Below are positions 20,204 to 31,079 of a DNA stretch of 64,000 nucleotides, piece by piece (position 1 is the first letter of the stretch; every line of letters starts with the position of its first letter). The translations under genes were made by a program, and so were the position numbers. Origin of the DNA: an uncultured Clostridia bacterium (GTDB taxonomy: Bacteria; Bacillota; Clostridia; Lachnospirales; Anaerotignaceae); contig CALWRF010000028.1 in the NCBI GenBank assembly GCA_944383885.1, positions 62,001 to 126,000 of the forward strand. The letters run 5' to 3'. The notes under the pieces were generated by a model. It saw nothing but the letters and a program-made list of their open reading frames with translations, was not told the DNA's origin and did not search any database.

Positions 20204-20691
20204 TTATTCGCCTTTATCAGCCTATAGCGTTTTTTGTAACACAAAGTCTAACTTTATTTGTTCTAACTAAACAAAGCCATATTAATTAACCGTATTTTGA
20301 TTAAAAAATCTGTTATTAATTCTGTCCCAATTCAACTTTGCGTTTCCAGCCATAGGTTAATGAATATTATTTGAATAATTCAAATGCGCTCAGAAATTAG
20401 TGACTATATTCTTTTGAGAAGGCTATATAATTTGGGTATGATTGTGCAGAGAACTATGATAAAAAATCAAATTCTGTCCTATAAACATCAACACCAAAGG
20501 TGTGAGTTTCCACAGGTAGTTTAGTCGGGAGTGCAGGACTATAATCTGACGCCTTTTAGTTTCGTATCTACTTTGGAGTATGCGCAAATATATTAATACT
20601 ATAAAGAATAAATAATATTGATTTGTCCAGCGTCTTGTGTTATGCTTTTCGCAAATAAACATGGCGGCGAAGAAAAAATTGAGGAAAAAGA
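20204..20691 (+). promoter_or_regulatory. Leader region upstream of DUF3781 with promoter and palindrome
   Basis: No full gene is seen. A near-perfect 17-bp palindrome ATTTGAATAATTCAAAT lies at 20369-20385. A good promoter follows: TTGAGA (20414-20419), 17 nt, TATGAT (20437-20442). It would give a leader of about 240 nt before DUF3781. The leader has several short frames with scattered stops, such as one ending in CVMLFANKHGGEEKIEEKE; they may be gene remains or structured RNA. A 105-codon minus-strand frame crosses this area but overlaps DUF3781 and lacks a ribosome binding site. Confidence 0.4.
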
Positions 20692-20940
20692 ATGGAAGAT
20701 AAAAATATATTACTTGATAATATTGATAAAATTCATACAACTGAAATGGGAAGTTATAGAATTAAAAGAAATCTAAAAATAGATACAGCAGATGTTGTTG
20801 AGTATTGTGTCAATAAGGTGTTGGACGAAAACTGCAACATATATAAACATGGTAAAAATTGGTATTGTGAGGTTGAAAATATCAAAATTACTATCAATTC
20901 ACACAGCTATACAATTATTACAGCACATATTGTTAAATAA
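20692..20940 (+). CDS. DUF3781 family protein
   Basis: An 82-aa protein matching the DUF3781 family of unknown function. Recognisable features are DKIHTTEMGSYRIKRNL, the DTADVVEYC block and the ending HGKNWYCEVENI with SYTIITAH. It is preceded by GAGGAAAAAGA and ATG. It is soluble, with no membrane segment. It stands alone on the plus strand and no partner gene suggests a role. Confidence 0.75.
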   Translation: MEDKNILLDNIDKIHTTEMGSYRIKRNLKIDTADVVEYCVNKVLDENCNIYKHGKNWYCEVENIKITINSHSYTIITAHIVK

Positions 20941-21085
20941 ATCCTATCTTACTAAGCAGTGCACAGCAAAACTAAATAAATTGCCAATAAGGGTAGCCGA
21001 GCAAGTGGACTGCCCTTTTTACGTCAATGGGCATAAAAGAGTAATCGACCAAAACGGAGATACTAAAAAAGCTGATGGAAAATAA
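20931..21085 (+). pseudogene. Possible short coding remnant after DUF3781
   Basis: A 51-codon frame opening with TTG 20931, overlapping the DUF3781 stop. It has coding-like composition (LPIRVAEQVDCPFYVNGH, then RVIDQNGDTKKADG) but no good start or ribosome binding site. I do not recognise it. It may be the tail of a lost gene. Confidence 0.25.
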
Positions 21086-21095
21086 CCGATAAAAT

Positions 21096-21123
21096 TTAAG
21101 CAGTGACTCTTGTCGCTGCTTAA
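21096..21123 (-). terminator. Hairpin ending the DHH phosphoesterase transcript
   Basis: Arms TTAAGCAGTG (21096-21105) and CGCTGCTTAA (21114-21123) pair with one G-T wobble. On the minus strand the stem is followed by ATTTTAT. It could also end the DUF3781 transcript. Confidence 0.5.
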
Positions 21124-21189
21124 CGAATAAATCTACATTATATTCTGGTTTTAGTCTTTGGGAACACAAAAGGAATTTGGGAGCTAATT

Positions 21190-22176
21190 TTATGTATTCT
21201 TAATTGAATTTTTCATCTCCAATTCAGCTTTCAAAAAAATATTCCGTATTGTTTCCTGCGGATATTGTCCCAAAGCAAAGAAATTTTCAGGAGGTATAAC
21301 CCCTCCAGCCATATAAGCGTGACCTCCGCCTGAGCCAATTTGACCTATGGCTGATTTAATCCAGTTTCCGGCATGTATCTCCGGTAATTTTGAACGAACT
21401 GAAAATTTTATTCCGTCACTGCGCCTGCTGTATACAACACAAAGTTCCAATTCCTCAAGGGAAAGGAAAAAGTCCGAAATCATCGCTATAATATCGTTGG
21501 AACACGGAAACTCTATTTCCGCAAAACCTGTTGTGCCGTATATCTGTATTGTTTCAAGTGCACTTGAATACGCCTTCAGGTCATCAAAAAATATTGTATT
21601 GCCGCTTATTTTTCTTAAAACATTTTCATCGCAGTAACCGTTTATAAAACGGAACATATCAATATCAAGGTCCGTAACACCCCTTGAAAACTGTCTTGTG
21701 TCTATTTTCATGCCATATAAAAGAGCATTGGCTGTGTCGGTGTCCGGCTCGATTTTTGCTTCCTTAAAATATTCCGCTATTATGGACGAGCATGAACCTG
21801 TTGTGCGTATGTCTTTATACACATATTCAGCCGGTATAAATGTTGGGTGGTGGTCTATGCATGCAGATATTTCTTTTTTCAGCGGCGTAACATTCGCGGC
21901 ATATTTTTGACTGTCCACACATATTAAAAAATCATTGTCGTCAAGTTCAGGAAGTAACGAGAGCGGTGTGGCATCTATGTGAAAAAAATCAATCATTTTT
22001 TTACATGCCCTCTTATCTAAAAGTCCGTCATAAAACAAAACGCACTCATTTCCGAAACTTTCAAGGAAACGTTTCAAGCCGTGTCCCGAAGCCAAAGCGT
22101 CAGGGTCAGGGAAATTATGTGTCTGTATATATATACGCTTTCCTTTGCAAAGGGATAAAAGCTTGTTTATATTCAA
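21190..22176 (-). CDS. DHH-family phosphoesterase (NrnA/oligoribonuclease-like)
   Basis: A two-domain DHH/DHHA1 metal-dependent phosphodiesterase. Relatives degrade nanoRNA, pAp or cyclic dinucleotide intermediates. Metal-binding blocks are HNFPDPDALASG near the N-terminus, the LICVDSQ strand and SACIDHHPT. The C-terminal DHHA1 domain carries GSGGGHAYMAGG. I prefer a TTG start at 22176, which has GAGGTG 6 nt upstream; a GTG at 22185 lies inside that site. At about 328 aa it fits the NrnA size. The first motif reads PDPDA rather than the common PDGDA, a mild variation. It is monocistronic. Confidence 0.85.
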   Translation of the reverse strand: MNINKLLSLCKGKRIYIQTHNFPDPDALASGHGLKRFLESFGNECVLFYDGLLDKRACKKMIDFFHIDATPLSLLPELDDNDFLICVDSQKYAANVTPLKKEISACIDHHPTFIPAEYVYKDIRTTGSCSSIIAEYFKEAKIEPDTDTANALLYGMKIDTRQFSRGVTDLDIDMFRFINGYCDENVLRKISGNTIFFDDLKAYSSALETIQIYGTTGFAEIEFPCSNDIIAMISDFFLSLEELELCVVYSRRSDGIKFSVRSKLPEIHAGNWIKSAIGQIGSGGGHAYMAGGVIPPENFFALGQYPQETIRNIFLKAELEMKNSIKNT

Positions 22177-22683
22177 AAAACTCACCTCTTATTGTAATAC
22201 GAAATTTGCTTCTAATCAGAAAGGTTAATTTAAAACACCTTAATTCAATTAATCTGTTTATTTTATTTTAAAGTATTATTTTACCATTTTCAATACTGAT
22301 AAGACTTTAACAGCTTAATAAAATGTTTTTAATAGCCGTATTATTGCACAGTTTAATAAATAACATCAGCTTTAAACTATTTTTGCGGCGAGGTAAGTTT
22401 GAAAATGAACAAAATATGTAAGCTGAGCTGAATATCCATTATACATGCAGCGTTAAACACTGTTTTAATATTTCTGTTTTATACTCAAAACTAAACCGAC
22501 AGTACACAAACGCGGCCTCAGTGACATACCTGTAATTCCAAAAAATACAAGCAGCACTGTTTAATCAAAGTAAATCTAATATAAAATCAATTATTCTGTT
22601 GTTTATTGTCTATAATTGGTTGAAAATAAAATCGCAATCCAGCGTACCAAAGCTATTCAGCTTTTTCCCCTAAGCAATGTATA
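22177..22683. other. AT-rich intergenic stretch, nothing recognised
   Basis: About 500 bp with no frame having a usable ribosome binding site and no GC-rich hairpin. It separates the DHH gene from the immunity-like array. Confidence 0.5.
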
Positions 22684-22929
22684 TTATGCCTTATCCCTTT
22701 GTTTTAACAAGCTGAAAATTTCATCCATATCCATTTCAAACATAACACTGTCTGAATTTATTAGAGCAAAATAGTACGTTACTTTTTCTGTGCCGAATTC
22801 TTTTTCTAACTGTTTCCACTGGGCTGATGGATAAATACAAAATACAAGAGTATTACTGCCGAGCGAACCCATAAAGTATCAAAATTTTCCTTTGGCGACA
22901 GCAAGAAATTTCTGATTTTTTCCATGCAT
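22684..22929 (-). pseudogene. Small immunity-array gene with an internal TGA
   Basis: An 82-codon frame from ATG 22929 is stopped by TGA after MHGKNQKFLAVAKGKF and then continues as YFMGSLGSNTLVFCIYPSAQ to the end. The aromatic context and the unbroken frame suggest TGG (Trp) changed to TGA. AAGGAG precedes the ATG. The 62 residues after the stop could only be translated from an internal ATG without a ribosome binding site. The family is not recognised. It follows the CbrC-like gene after 7 nt, so it was the last gene of that operon. Confidence 0.6.
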
Positions 22930-22936
22930 TTTCTCC

Positions 22937-24641
<1,705 letters not shown>

Positions 24642-24905
24642 AGTGTTTCCTCCTTTGTTTATAAAACTTCAACTAAATTCCAAAAATCAAAAATACAACA
24701 TACATAAAATTTCAATTCAGCACAGCAAGTACAATTTTTATATCTGCTGTAATTGGTTTATTATTTTGGACAATGTTCCGCAACAGATAATATCCATTTT
24801 AGTTCTTCATGCCATCTGGCTATTCCATTTAGTTACTGCTTGATTTTATCTCTTTCTTAATACTTAAATCAGCTCACTTACAGTTAAATTTCATAAAACT
24901 TCTCA

Positions 24906-25736
24906 TTACCCTATAATATTTGCATGTTCTACTCCATTATCCAAAGAACCGCATACTTCAATGGAGTGCCCCCAAAACATATCATCATCATTATAATAAG
25001 CAGTAAAACTGTTATCACATGAAAAAGAAAGCTCTGAAAGTGAAATACGCTCTGCAAAAATTTCTTCTGTAACAGGCGCAGCATTTTCATCATCGTATTC
25101 TGTCCATTCGTTAGCAAGGCTTGTCAGTTCTTTTGCTGAAAAAATACGCATGGTTTTATCCCATTTTTTCATTTCTGTCACCATTTTTTTTGCAATATTA
25201 CAGCTGTCTTCCCAAGAAGACTGATTATTTTCATCAATTTCAAGCAGTATTGAAATATCATTTCCATTCCATTTGAAAACACCTTCAAACATTCCAAACT
25301 CTTTGTTTAAAGTCATTGTTCCCAGCACTGTATCTTCCATAATTACAGGTTTCATATATGCATTCCAAATTTCCTCAAGCTGCGGGCATACAGCATTTTC
25401 TTCCAGCACCTTTACAGCATACCATGCGTTAAATTCTTCCGGCGCTATATTCTTAGGAGTATATATATCCAGCAGTTTTCTCGCTAATATGCGGCATATC
25501 TGACCTTTTTTAAACCTGTTCCAGCCCTTTTTTCCATTTTGTTCTTCCGCAGAAACAAGCCAATTTAATCTTCCTTTTTTTATACTGACAGTGCTGTCTT
25601 TGCAGAATACCATTCCAATGGTTGTCGCCAACATATTTACTTTTCCATCACATGGACTTGAGCCCCAAATTTTTTGTATCAAAACAATTACTTCCTGTTC
25701 ATTGTCGTCATATTTTTCACAAAATTTCACATTCAT
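24906..25736 (-). CDS. DUF2262 family protein
   Basis: A 276-aa soluble protein. The C-terminal half fits DUF2262: LGTMTLNKEFGMFEGVFKW, then KMVTEMKKWDKTMRIFSAKE and FTAYYNDDDMFWGHSIEV. DUF2262 proteins are of unknown function and are frequent in polymorphic-toxin immunity neighbourhoods. The N-terminal 120 residues form a separate helical domain I do not recognise. It is preceded by AAAAAGAGGAGCGGT. A gap of about 260 bp separates it from DUF4241. Confidence 0.7.
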   Translation of the reverse strand: MNVKFCEKYDDNEQEVIVLIQKIWGSSPCDGKVNMLATTIGMVFCKDSTVSIKKGRLNWLVSAEEQNGKKGWNRFKKGQICRILARKLLDIYTPKNIAPEEFNAWYAVKVLEENAVCPQLEEIWNAYMKPVIMEDTVLGTMTLNKEFGMFEGVFKWNGNDISILLEIDENNQSSWEDSCNIAKKMVTEMKKWDKTMRIFSAKELTSLANEWTEYDDENAAPVTEEIFAERISLSELSFSCDNSFTAYYNDDDMFWGHSIEVCGSLDNGVEHANIIG

Positions 25737-25930
25737 TTTATACCGCTCCTCTTTTTAAGTTTAGCCAAAACAATAGCATTCTGATATTGTTATATTTCTT
25801 AGTTTTAATACAATACCACGCACCAAAACAGTAATACAGAAGTTATAAAACAAGCAATCTAAAAAAGCCTTGTCTATTGTGTTTTGCATTCAATATTATT
25901 ACTTTAGCATATCAGAAAATGGTGATAATC

Positions 25931-27046
25931 TCAGGTCTGCTGATGATGCATTGAAACCACTTTACAATCTGAACAAACTTCAATATAAAGTGTTCCTTCA
26001 ATTCCGTCCATAATTGTATCCCATTGAATTTGAGCCAAATATTTCATAGGTTTGCCGCACACAGGACAAGTGGTATATTCCCAGTCCTGCACCCAGTTGG
26101 CAAAGCCTCCAATGGTGTTTACATCTTCACAGTCAGCTCCGTAAAACAAAGGAACCGGATTTTTAGCCAATACAAATGAATTTTCTGCCATAGATTTATA
26201 ATCTTCCAATCTCATGTAGCATTCCATTTTATCTTCGTCATCAAAAAGTTTGGAAGGAAAAACTTCTGTACCACCATCTAAAGTAAAACGATTGTAGGCA
26301 GGACATTCCAAAAATCCGACACAGTTTGGACAGCAAGTGGCAGTCAAAATTCCATCTATGCCTAAAAACTTCAGCCGCTCATCTCTGCCATTTAGAACAA
26401 AAATATCTACCATTTTTCCACCGCAGTGCGGGCAGGAATCTTCTCGTATGCGACCGATTTTGACTGGTGTTTCTTCACCTGCTGTCCCCTTTACCATGGG
26501 ATAACAAGTATCAAAATTGAGCTGGATGCGATGTCCGTCTTTATCAAAAGTCCACCCGCCACACTGGGCATAAATGGATGGAGCAACATATAGACGCTTT
26601 CTCCATGGACGAGGATTACGTTCAAGTTCCAGCAGTGTTTCCAACGCTTTATCATCACCCTGCATAGCAAGGCAGCTCATCAGTTCACCAGCCGCACCAG
26701 AATCATTTGTTTCCAACAAGGCAGCGATTAAAGCATTTCTTACATCTTCTGGAGCATGGTAGTAAATCTCGTTTGGATAGAACACTTTTGCTTCCAAAGC
26801 GGCTCTCTGAATTTCTGATGTAATCGCGTCACGATAACAGAGCAAATTCCAAAAGTCCGTATATTCTGGTTCATTAAAATCCTCCAAACCTTTTATATTC
26901 TGTATCAAATACTCTTGCTTTTGTTTAACCTGTTCCGGTGTCCATTTAAGAACATCCTGACGATTTTTCTCTGCTTTGCACTTCCAGCACAAACCTTCAT
27001 ACCCTAAAGATGTCCCGCAAATTGGGCAATGATATTTTAAACACAT
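25931..27046 (-). CDS. Zinc-ribbon protein of an immunity-like array
   Basis: A 371-aa soluble protein not firmly assigned to a family. Four CxxC or CxxxxC clusters suggest structural zinc: YHCPICGTSLGYEGLCWKC at the start, CPHCGGK, CCPNC in the middle, and TTCPVCGKPMKY near the end. The middle also holds a short helical-repeat-like part (AGELMSCLAMQGDDKALETL). Its last domain resembles DUF1963/YwqG-like proteins only loosely. GGAG lies 9 nt before ATG 27046. Expression appears to depend on a leader with an internal terminator (27074-27114). Context suggests an immunity-type role; this is inference. Confidence 0.55.
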   Translation of the reverse strand: MCLKYHCPICGTSLGYEGLCWKCKAEKNRQDVLKWTPEQVKQKQEYLIQNIKGLEDFNEPEYTDFWNLLCYRDAITSEIQRAALEAKVFYPNEIYYHAPEDVRNALIAALLETNDSGAAGELMSCLAMQGDDKALETLLELERNPRPWRKRLYVAPSIYAQCGGWTFDKDGHRIQLNFDTCYPMVKGTAGEETPVKIGRIREDSCPHCGGKMVDIFVLNGRDERLKFLGIDGILTATCCPNCVGFLECPAYNRFTLDGGTEVFPSKLFDDEDKMECYMRLEDYKSMAENSFVLAKNPVPLFYGADCEDVNTIGGFANWVQDWEYTTCPVCGKPMKYLAQIQWDTIMDGIEGTLYIEVCSDCKVVSMHHQQT

Positions 27047-27049
27047 GCT

Positions 27050-27220
27050 TCATAACTCCTTTCCATATAAAAAGCCCTGCTTCACGCTGTCAAAATGACA
27101 GCATAAAGCAAGGCATAAGAAACAAAAAGAAAAACCATGCCAGTTATCAGATACAATCTTTTTCCATGTCATAATTAAGCGACTTTTTTCTTTTCTGTAA
27201 TAACAGTGCTTCTGCTCCAT
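27050..27220 (-). promoter_or_regulatory. Attenuator-like leader with overlapping short ORF
   Basis: A 56-codon frame (ATG 27220, start MEQKHCYYRKEKSRLI) ends at 27050, 3 nt before the next gene. Its second half is unusually Cys-rich (FCFLCLALCCHF). The frame runs through the terminator hairpin at 27074-27114. A short reading frame overlapping a terminator directly before a gene is the classic layout of ribosome-mediated attenuation. Translation of the frame is not proven. Confidence 0.4.
27071..27114 (-). terminator. Strong hairpin with T-run 20 nt before a ribosome binding site
   Basis: On the minus strand, a 19-bp stem (27096-27114 with 27074-27092, three G-U pairs) with a 3-nt loop is followed by TTTTT. 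Being inside the leader of the 25931-27046 gene, it probably acts as a regulated terminator. No upstream gene is close enough to need it. Confidence 0.7.
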
Positions 27221-27473
27221 AGTATGTTGCCTCATCAAAAAAAGTGTAAACTTCTTGCTTTTTTAAAATTTATATTTTTTAGAAATTCTATACAAATAAA
27301 GTTTACAAAAATTATAAAAGAAATCAGCCGGAATTGCAAGTAAACCAGCCGCATAACCGCATGAATGCCAATAAATTATCTATAATAAAATTCTTAATCC
27401 TGCTGTTTGTCATATATTAATGTTTTAGCAGTATTACACCAGCCGTTAATTATATAAATCGCTATAATATATA

Positions 27474-29285
27474 CTACACTTCATTTATAATATCTGTTAT
27501 TGAGTATTTTTTTAATTTCTTTGCTGCGCTATATACAGCTATTGCCGCTGATAAAATAACAAACAAAATAATAATAGATATTTGCGTAATTGGTATATTC
27601 CAAATAGCATATTTAAAATGATTTGATATAAGAATTTCATAAAGTATTCTGCTTAAAGGCAAACCTATAACACAGCCAACAATACAGCCGGTTAAAGCAT
27701 AAATAAATGCTTCTGATGCAATCATTTTTGTAATTTGGCTTTCGTCCATTCCCACAGCTCGCATAAATCCATATTGCTTCTTTCTGGCAGTAACACTCAT
27801 TGAAATGCTGTTAATAATATGAAATACTGAAACCAGCGCAACCATGCCTAAAAAACAGTAAATACAAAACAAAAAAGCAATATATGTTCCCAAAGTGCTT
27901 TGGTCCCTTTTGTCTTTGAAAATATATTCGCCGCCAACAGCCTGCTTAATTTCTTCTATATTTTTTTCTGTGGCATTTTTTTTGGTTTGTATCATAATAA
28001 GAGAATAGTCTGAAATTCCAGTCAATTTCTGAAACGTTTCGTCTGAAGTAATTAGTGTTAATTTTCCATTAGCCAATCCATTTTCACTAAATGGATCTCT
28101 GTTTAATAGCCCTTCAATACTCAATTTCCCATTCTTAATTTTAATTATATCACCTGTTTTCCAGTTGCAGCTATTATCCCATGTTGCCAAAGCACAGTCT
28201 GTATTTTCATAAATTTTAGAAATATCTGTTCCTTTTTGCAGCATTCCATCTTTCTGTAGGCATTTCAAATCGTAATTATCAAATGAAATAATGTCCACGT
28301 TTGCATTATACTTACTCTCACCTGATATTTCAGCTGGAATATCAAATACAACGCGTCTTCCATAAACATGTTCAACGCATTCCATGCCGCTTATTTTTTG
28401 AAGTAAATTGTAATCTATGGAATTTGAGCTGTCTGTACTGTAAATATCAATATCAGAAGCACTTGCAGACTGCGGCATTAAATATCCTACAAAATCAACT
28501 AAAACAGAAAAATTCAAAAACAGTATAATACTTAAAGCAAATGAACTTGTAATTAAAAATAAATTCTTTTTTGCCGATACAGCATGGCTTATTCCAAGTA
28601 TAGCTGGAATTTTCAAAAATCTATTATATAATCTATGATTTACAAGCTGTATATTCCCCGCATTTCCAGAAGATGCCACAACCGGCGGTACTTTTGCAGC
28701 CTGCTTTGCCGGTGCGCTTGCCGCAATAAGCACTGTTAAAATTCCCATAACGGCGCCGCTTAAAATACCAATTAAACTTATTTTGAAAAGTGGAATATTA
28801 ATAAATTCTTCACCTGCAAAAAAACGAAGCAGAAGGCAGAGCACCCATGCAGCCAATACTCCGAGCATAATGCCAATAGGTACTGATGTTCTGCACCAAT
28901 TTAATGCTTCTAAACGAACATAACGAATCGTTTGTTTTTTACTCATGCCAATGCAGCGCATCATTCCAAAAAATTTTGTCCTTTGAGATACACTGCTGTG
29001 TAAGTTGCTTGATATCATAAGTACACCAGAAACCAATATTAATATGAATAATATCGCCGCTGTTAAAAAAAAAGATTGTCCCATTTCAGTGCCAAGCAGA
29101 TATTGAATTGTAAAGCCGCCATGTTTTTCTGCCAGCCTGTCCAGTTCCATTCTGGCACCCATTTCTGCCATACTGAATACAGCTGTTACCATAAAAACAG
29201 AGAACATAATGCATAGCTTTGTCATAATGTTGCTGTGTTTATGTTTTCTGTCTGAAATCGGAATTAAGCTAAGATAACTTCTCAT
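27474..29285 (-). CDS. ABC transporter permease, FtsX/MacB type
   Basis: A 603-aa integral membrane protein with an FtsX-like layout: an N-terminal helix, a large extracellular loop, and three helices at about residues 80-190 plus a second set at the C-terminus. FtsX blocks include MMRCIGMSKKQTIRYVRLEA and its paired repeat GFMRAVGMDESQITKMIASE. Such permeases export or sense peptides, lipoproteins or antibiotics. The ATG 29285 overlaps the ATPase stop in an ATGA. Together with the ATPase and the downstream-encoded two-component system it forms one minus-strand unit. Confidence 0.9.
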   Translation of the reverse strand: MRSYLSLIPISDRKHKHSNIMTKLCIMFSVFMVTAVFSMAEMGARMELDRLAEKHGGFTIQYLLGTEMGQSFFLTAAILFILILVSGVLMISSNLHSSVSQRTKFFGMMRCIGMSKKQTIRYVRLEALNWCRTSVPIGIMLGVLAAWVLCLLLRFFAGEEFINIPLFKISLIGILSGAVMGILTVLIAASAPAKQAAKVPPVVASSGNAGNIQLVNHRLYNRFLKIPAILGISHAVSAKKNLFLITSSFALSIILFLNFSVLVDFVGYLMPQSASASDIDIYSTDSSNSIDYNLLQKISGMECVEHVYGRRVVFDIPAEISGESKYNANVDIISFDNYDLKCLQKDGMLQKGTDISKIYENTDCALATWDNSCNWKTGDIIKIKNGKLSIEGLLNRDPFSENGLANGKLTLITSDETFQKLTGISDYSLIMIQTKKNATEKNIEEIKQAVGGEYIFKDKRDQSTLGTYIAFLFCIYCFLGMVALVSVFHIINSISMSVTARKKQYGFMRAVGMDESQITKMIASEAFIYALTGCIVGCVIGLPLSRILYEILISNHFKYAIWNIPITQISIIILFVILSAAIAVYSAAKKLKKYSITDIINEV

Positions 29286-29965
29286 TGCCGGCACCTCCCA
29301 AAATCAGTTACTATTCCATCTGATACATTCAAAATACGGTCTGCCGTCTGGGCAATTGTCTGGCTATGTGTAATCATAAGTATCGTCTGTTCATACCGTC
29401 TGGAAGCTTCTTTTAACAAAGCAATGACCTCACTTGTGTTTTGGCTGTCAAGATTTCCTGTCGGCTCATCAGCAAGTATTAAAGATGGTCTTGTTATAAG
29501 GGCACGCCCGATTGCTGTTCTTTGCTGCTGTCCGCCTGATAACTGGCTCGGCAAGTGATTTCTGCGGTCTTTCAAATGTAAAACCGTTAAAAGCTCTTCC
29601 AGATATTTTTTATCAGGCTTTTGATAATCCAATAATACAGGAAATATAATGTTTTCTTCCACAGTCAATTCCGGAATTAAATTAAAACTTTGAAATATAA
29701 AACCTATGTTCCTGCGCCGAAATACTGTAAGTTTTTTCTCTTTCATAGAAAAAATATCTTTTTCATCAATAAATACTTTTCCGGCTGTCGGGTTATCCAA
29801 AGCACCTATTATATTTAAAAGAGTACTTTTTCCGGAACCAGATTCCCCAACAATAGCAACAAACTCGCCTTTTAATACGGAAAAAGAAACATCTTTTAAC
29901 GCATGTACAGACGCTTCACCTTTTCCATAAATTTTTGAAATATGTTTTACTTCCAATAAATTCAC
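29282..29965 (-). CDS. ABC transporter ATP-binding protein, MacB/LolD-type
   Basis: The nucleotide-binding subunit paired with the FtsX-like permease (227 aa). Walker A is GESGSGKST, the signature motif is QLSGGQQQRTAIGRAL, and Walker B with catalytic Glu is ILADEPTGNLDS. The last pattern is typical of the MacB/LolD/BceA group. I prefer GTG 29965 (AAGGAG 7 nt upstream) over an upstream ATG at 30004. It ends 4 nt inside the permease gene. Confidence 0.93.
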   Translation of the reverse strand: MNLLEVKHISKIYGKGEASVHALKDVSFSVLKGEFVAIVGESGSGKSTLLNIIGALDNPTAGKVFIDEKDIFSMKEKKLTVFRRRNIGFIFQSFNLIPELTVEENIIFPVLLDYQKPDKKYLEELLTVLHLKDRRNHLPSQLSGGQQQRTAIGRALITRPSLILADEPTGNLDSQNTSEVIALLKEASRRYEQTILMITHSQTIAQTADRILNVSDGIVTDFGRCRQ

Positions 29966-30029
29966 AATATCACTCCTTCCTCTTAAAGAAAGAGTATCAT
30001 ACATGTCTTACTGCAAAATAACAAACAGC

Positions 30030-31064
30030 CTACAGTTTTGTAGGAATTAAAAAATTAATTGTAAATTTTGTTCCTTTTTTAATTATACTCTCTACCTCAA
30101 TGGTCCCGTTATGCGACTCAACAATCGCTTTGGCTAATGGAAGCCCTAAACCAATTCCCTGAGTATCGCTGGAAAAACGGCTGCGGTAAAATCTCTTAAA
30201 AATATGATATATGTCTTCTGGATAAATTCCGCTTCCATTATCTTTTACAATAATTTGAACCATTTGCACAGTGCTTTTCCATTCTACAGATATGCTGTCT
30301 CCTGCTTTTGTATGGTCAAAAGCGTTTTTAATTATGTTTATTACTGCCTCTTTTATCCAATTTTTATCGCAAAACAATGTTATTTTGTTATCACCTGAAA
30401 ATGCAACCGTCTTTTTTTCTCTTTCTGCCTGAAAAATAAAATGCTCTTTTATTTCTTTCATTATGTCTGATATATTTTCTTCCTTTTTATCAAAAACAAC
30501 TGTCCCCGCATCAAGCTTTGTTATTTTCAAAAGATTTTTTACCAGATACTCCATGCGCTCAAGCTCTTGTTCTGAAAGAGAGGCAAATTTTTTAATGTCA
30601 GCATCATCTGTTTCTTCCTGTATAATGCCGTTATACACATTTAAAGCGGCAATAGGTGTTTTTAACTGATGAGAAATATCTGATATTGTTTCTTTCATAA
30701 ACTGCTTTTCATTACGCTCATTTTCTCCATAAGCATTTAATATAGAAACTAATAAATTTACCTCGTAAAAAAGACGGTACAGCTCTCCTTCTTCCTCACA
30801 ATCAATTCTTGCCGTTTTATCCCCTGAAATATACTCCTTGATTTTTGCTGCTGCTTGTTCAATCATGCGGTCCTGCTCTTTAAAATAAAAATACATTGCT
30901 GTAAAAATTAAAAAAGCCATAACTGTAAAAAGAACAAGAATATAAAAAAACATTAATTTTATCTGCGTACAAACAGTAAAAAATATGGCAGAGCAAAACA
31001 CTGCCATAATCAAAAACACTCTTAAAAAAAGCCTTCTTATATTTTTATTTTCCCATATTCTCAT
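30030..31064 (-). CDS. Sensor histidine kinase
   Basis: A membrane sensor kinase of 344 aa. Two helices (about residues 12-30 and 36-60) with almost no extracellular loop come first, then a HAMP-like linker. The phosphoacceptor H132 lies in ISDISHQLKTPIAAL, and the ATPase domain shows IIKNAFDHTK, VKDNGSGI and GIGLGLPLAKAIVE. A tiny outer loop is typical of intramembrane-sensing kinases that rely on a partner transporter. The neighbouring FtsX-type ABC genes are the likely partner or target. Confidence 0.92.
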   Translation of the reverse strand: MRIWENKNIRRLFLRVFLIMAVFCSAIFFTVCTQIKLMFFYILVLFTVMAFLIFTAMYFYFKEQDRMIEQAAAKIKEYISGDKTARIDCEEEGELYRLFYEVNLLVSILNAYGENERNEKQFMKETISDISHQLKTPIAALNVYNGIIQEETDDADIKKFASLSEQELERMEYLVKNLLKITKLDAGTVVFDKKEENISDIMKEIKEHFIFQAEREKKTVAFSGDNKITLFCDKNWIKEAVINIIKNAFDHTKAGDSISVEWKSTVQMVQIIVKDNGSGIYPEDIYHIFKRFYRSRFSSDTQGIGLGLPLAKAIVESHNGTIEVESIIKKGTKFTINFLIPTKL

Positions 31065-31079
31065 AATCTGTCTTTAGCC

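Noticed and set aside
20423..20740. 105-codon minus-strand frame with hydrophobic stretches
   Set aside because: It overlaps the DUF3781 start on the other strand, has no ribosome binding site and consists of AT-driven Phe/Tyr/Ile runs.
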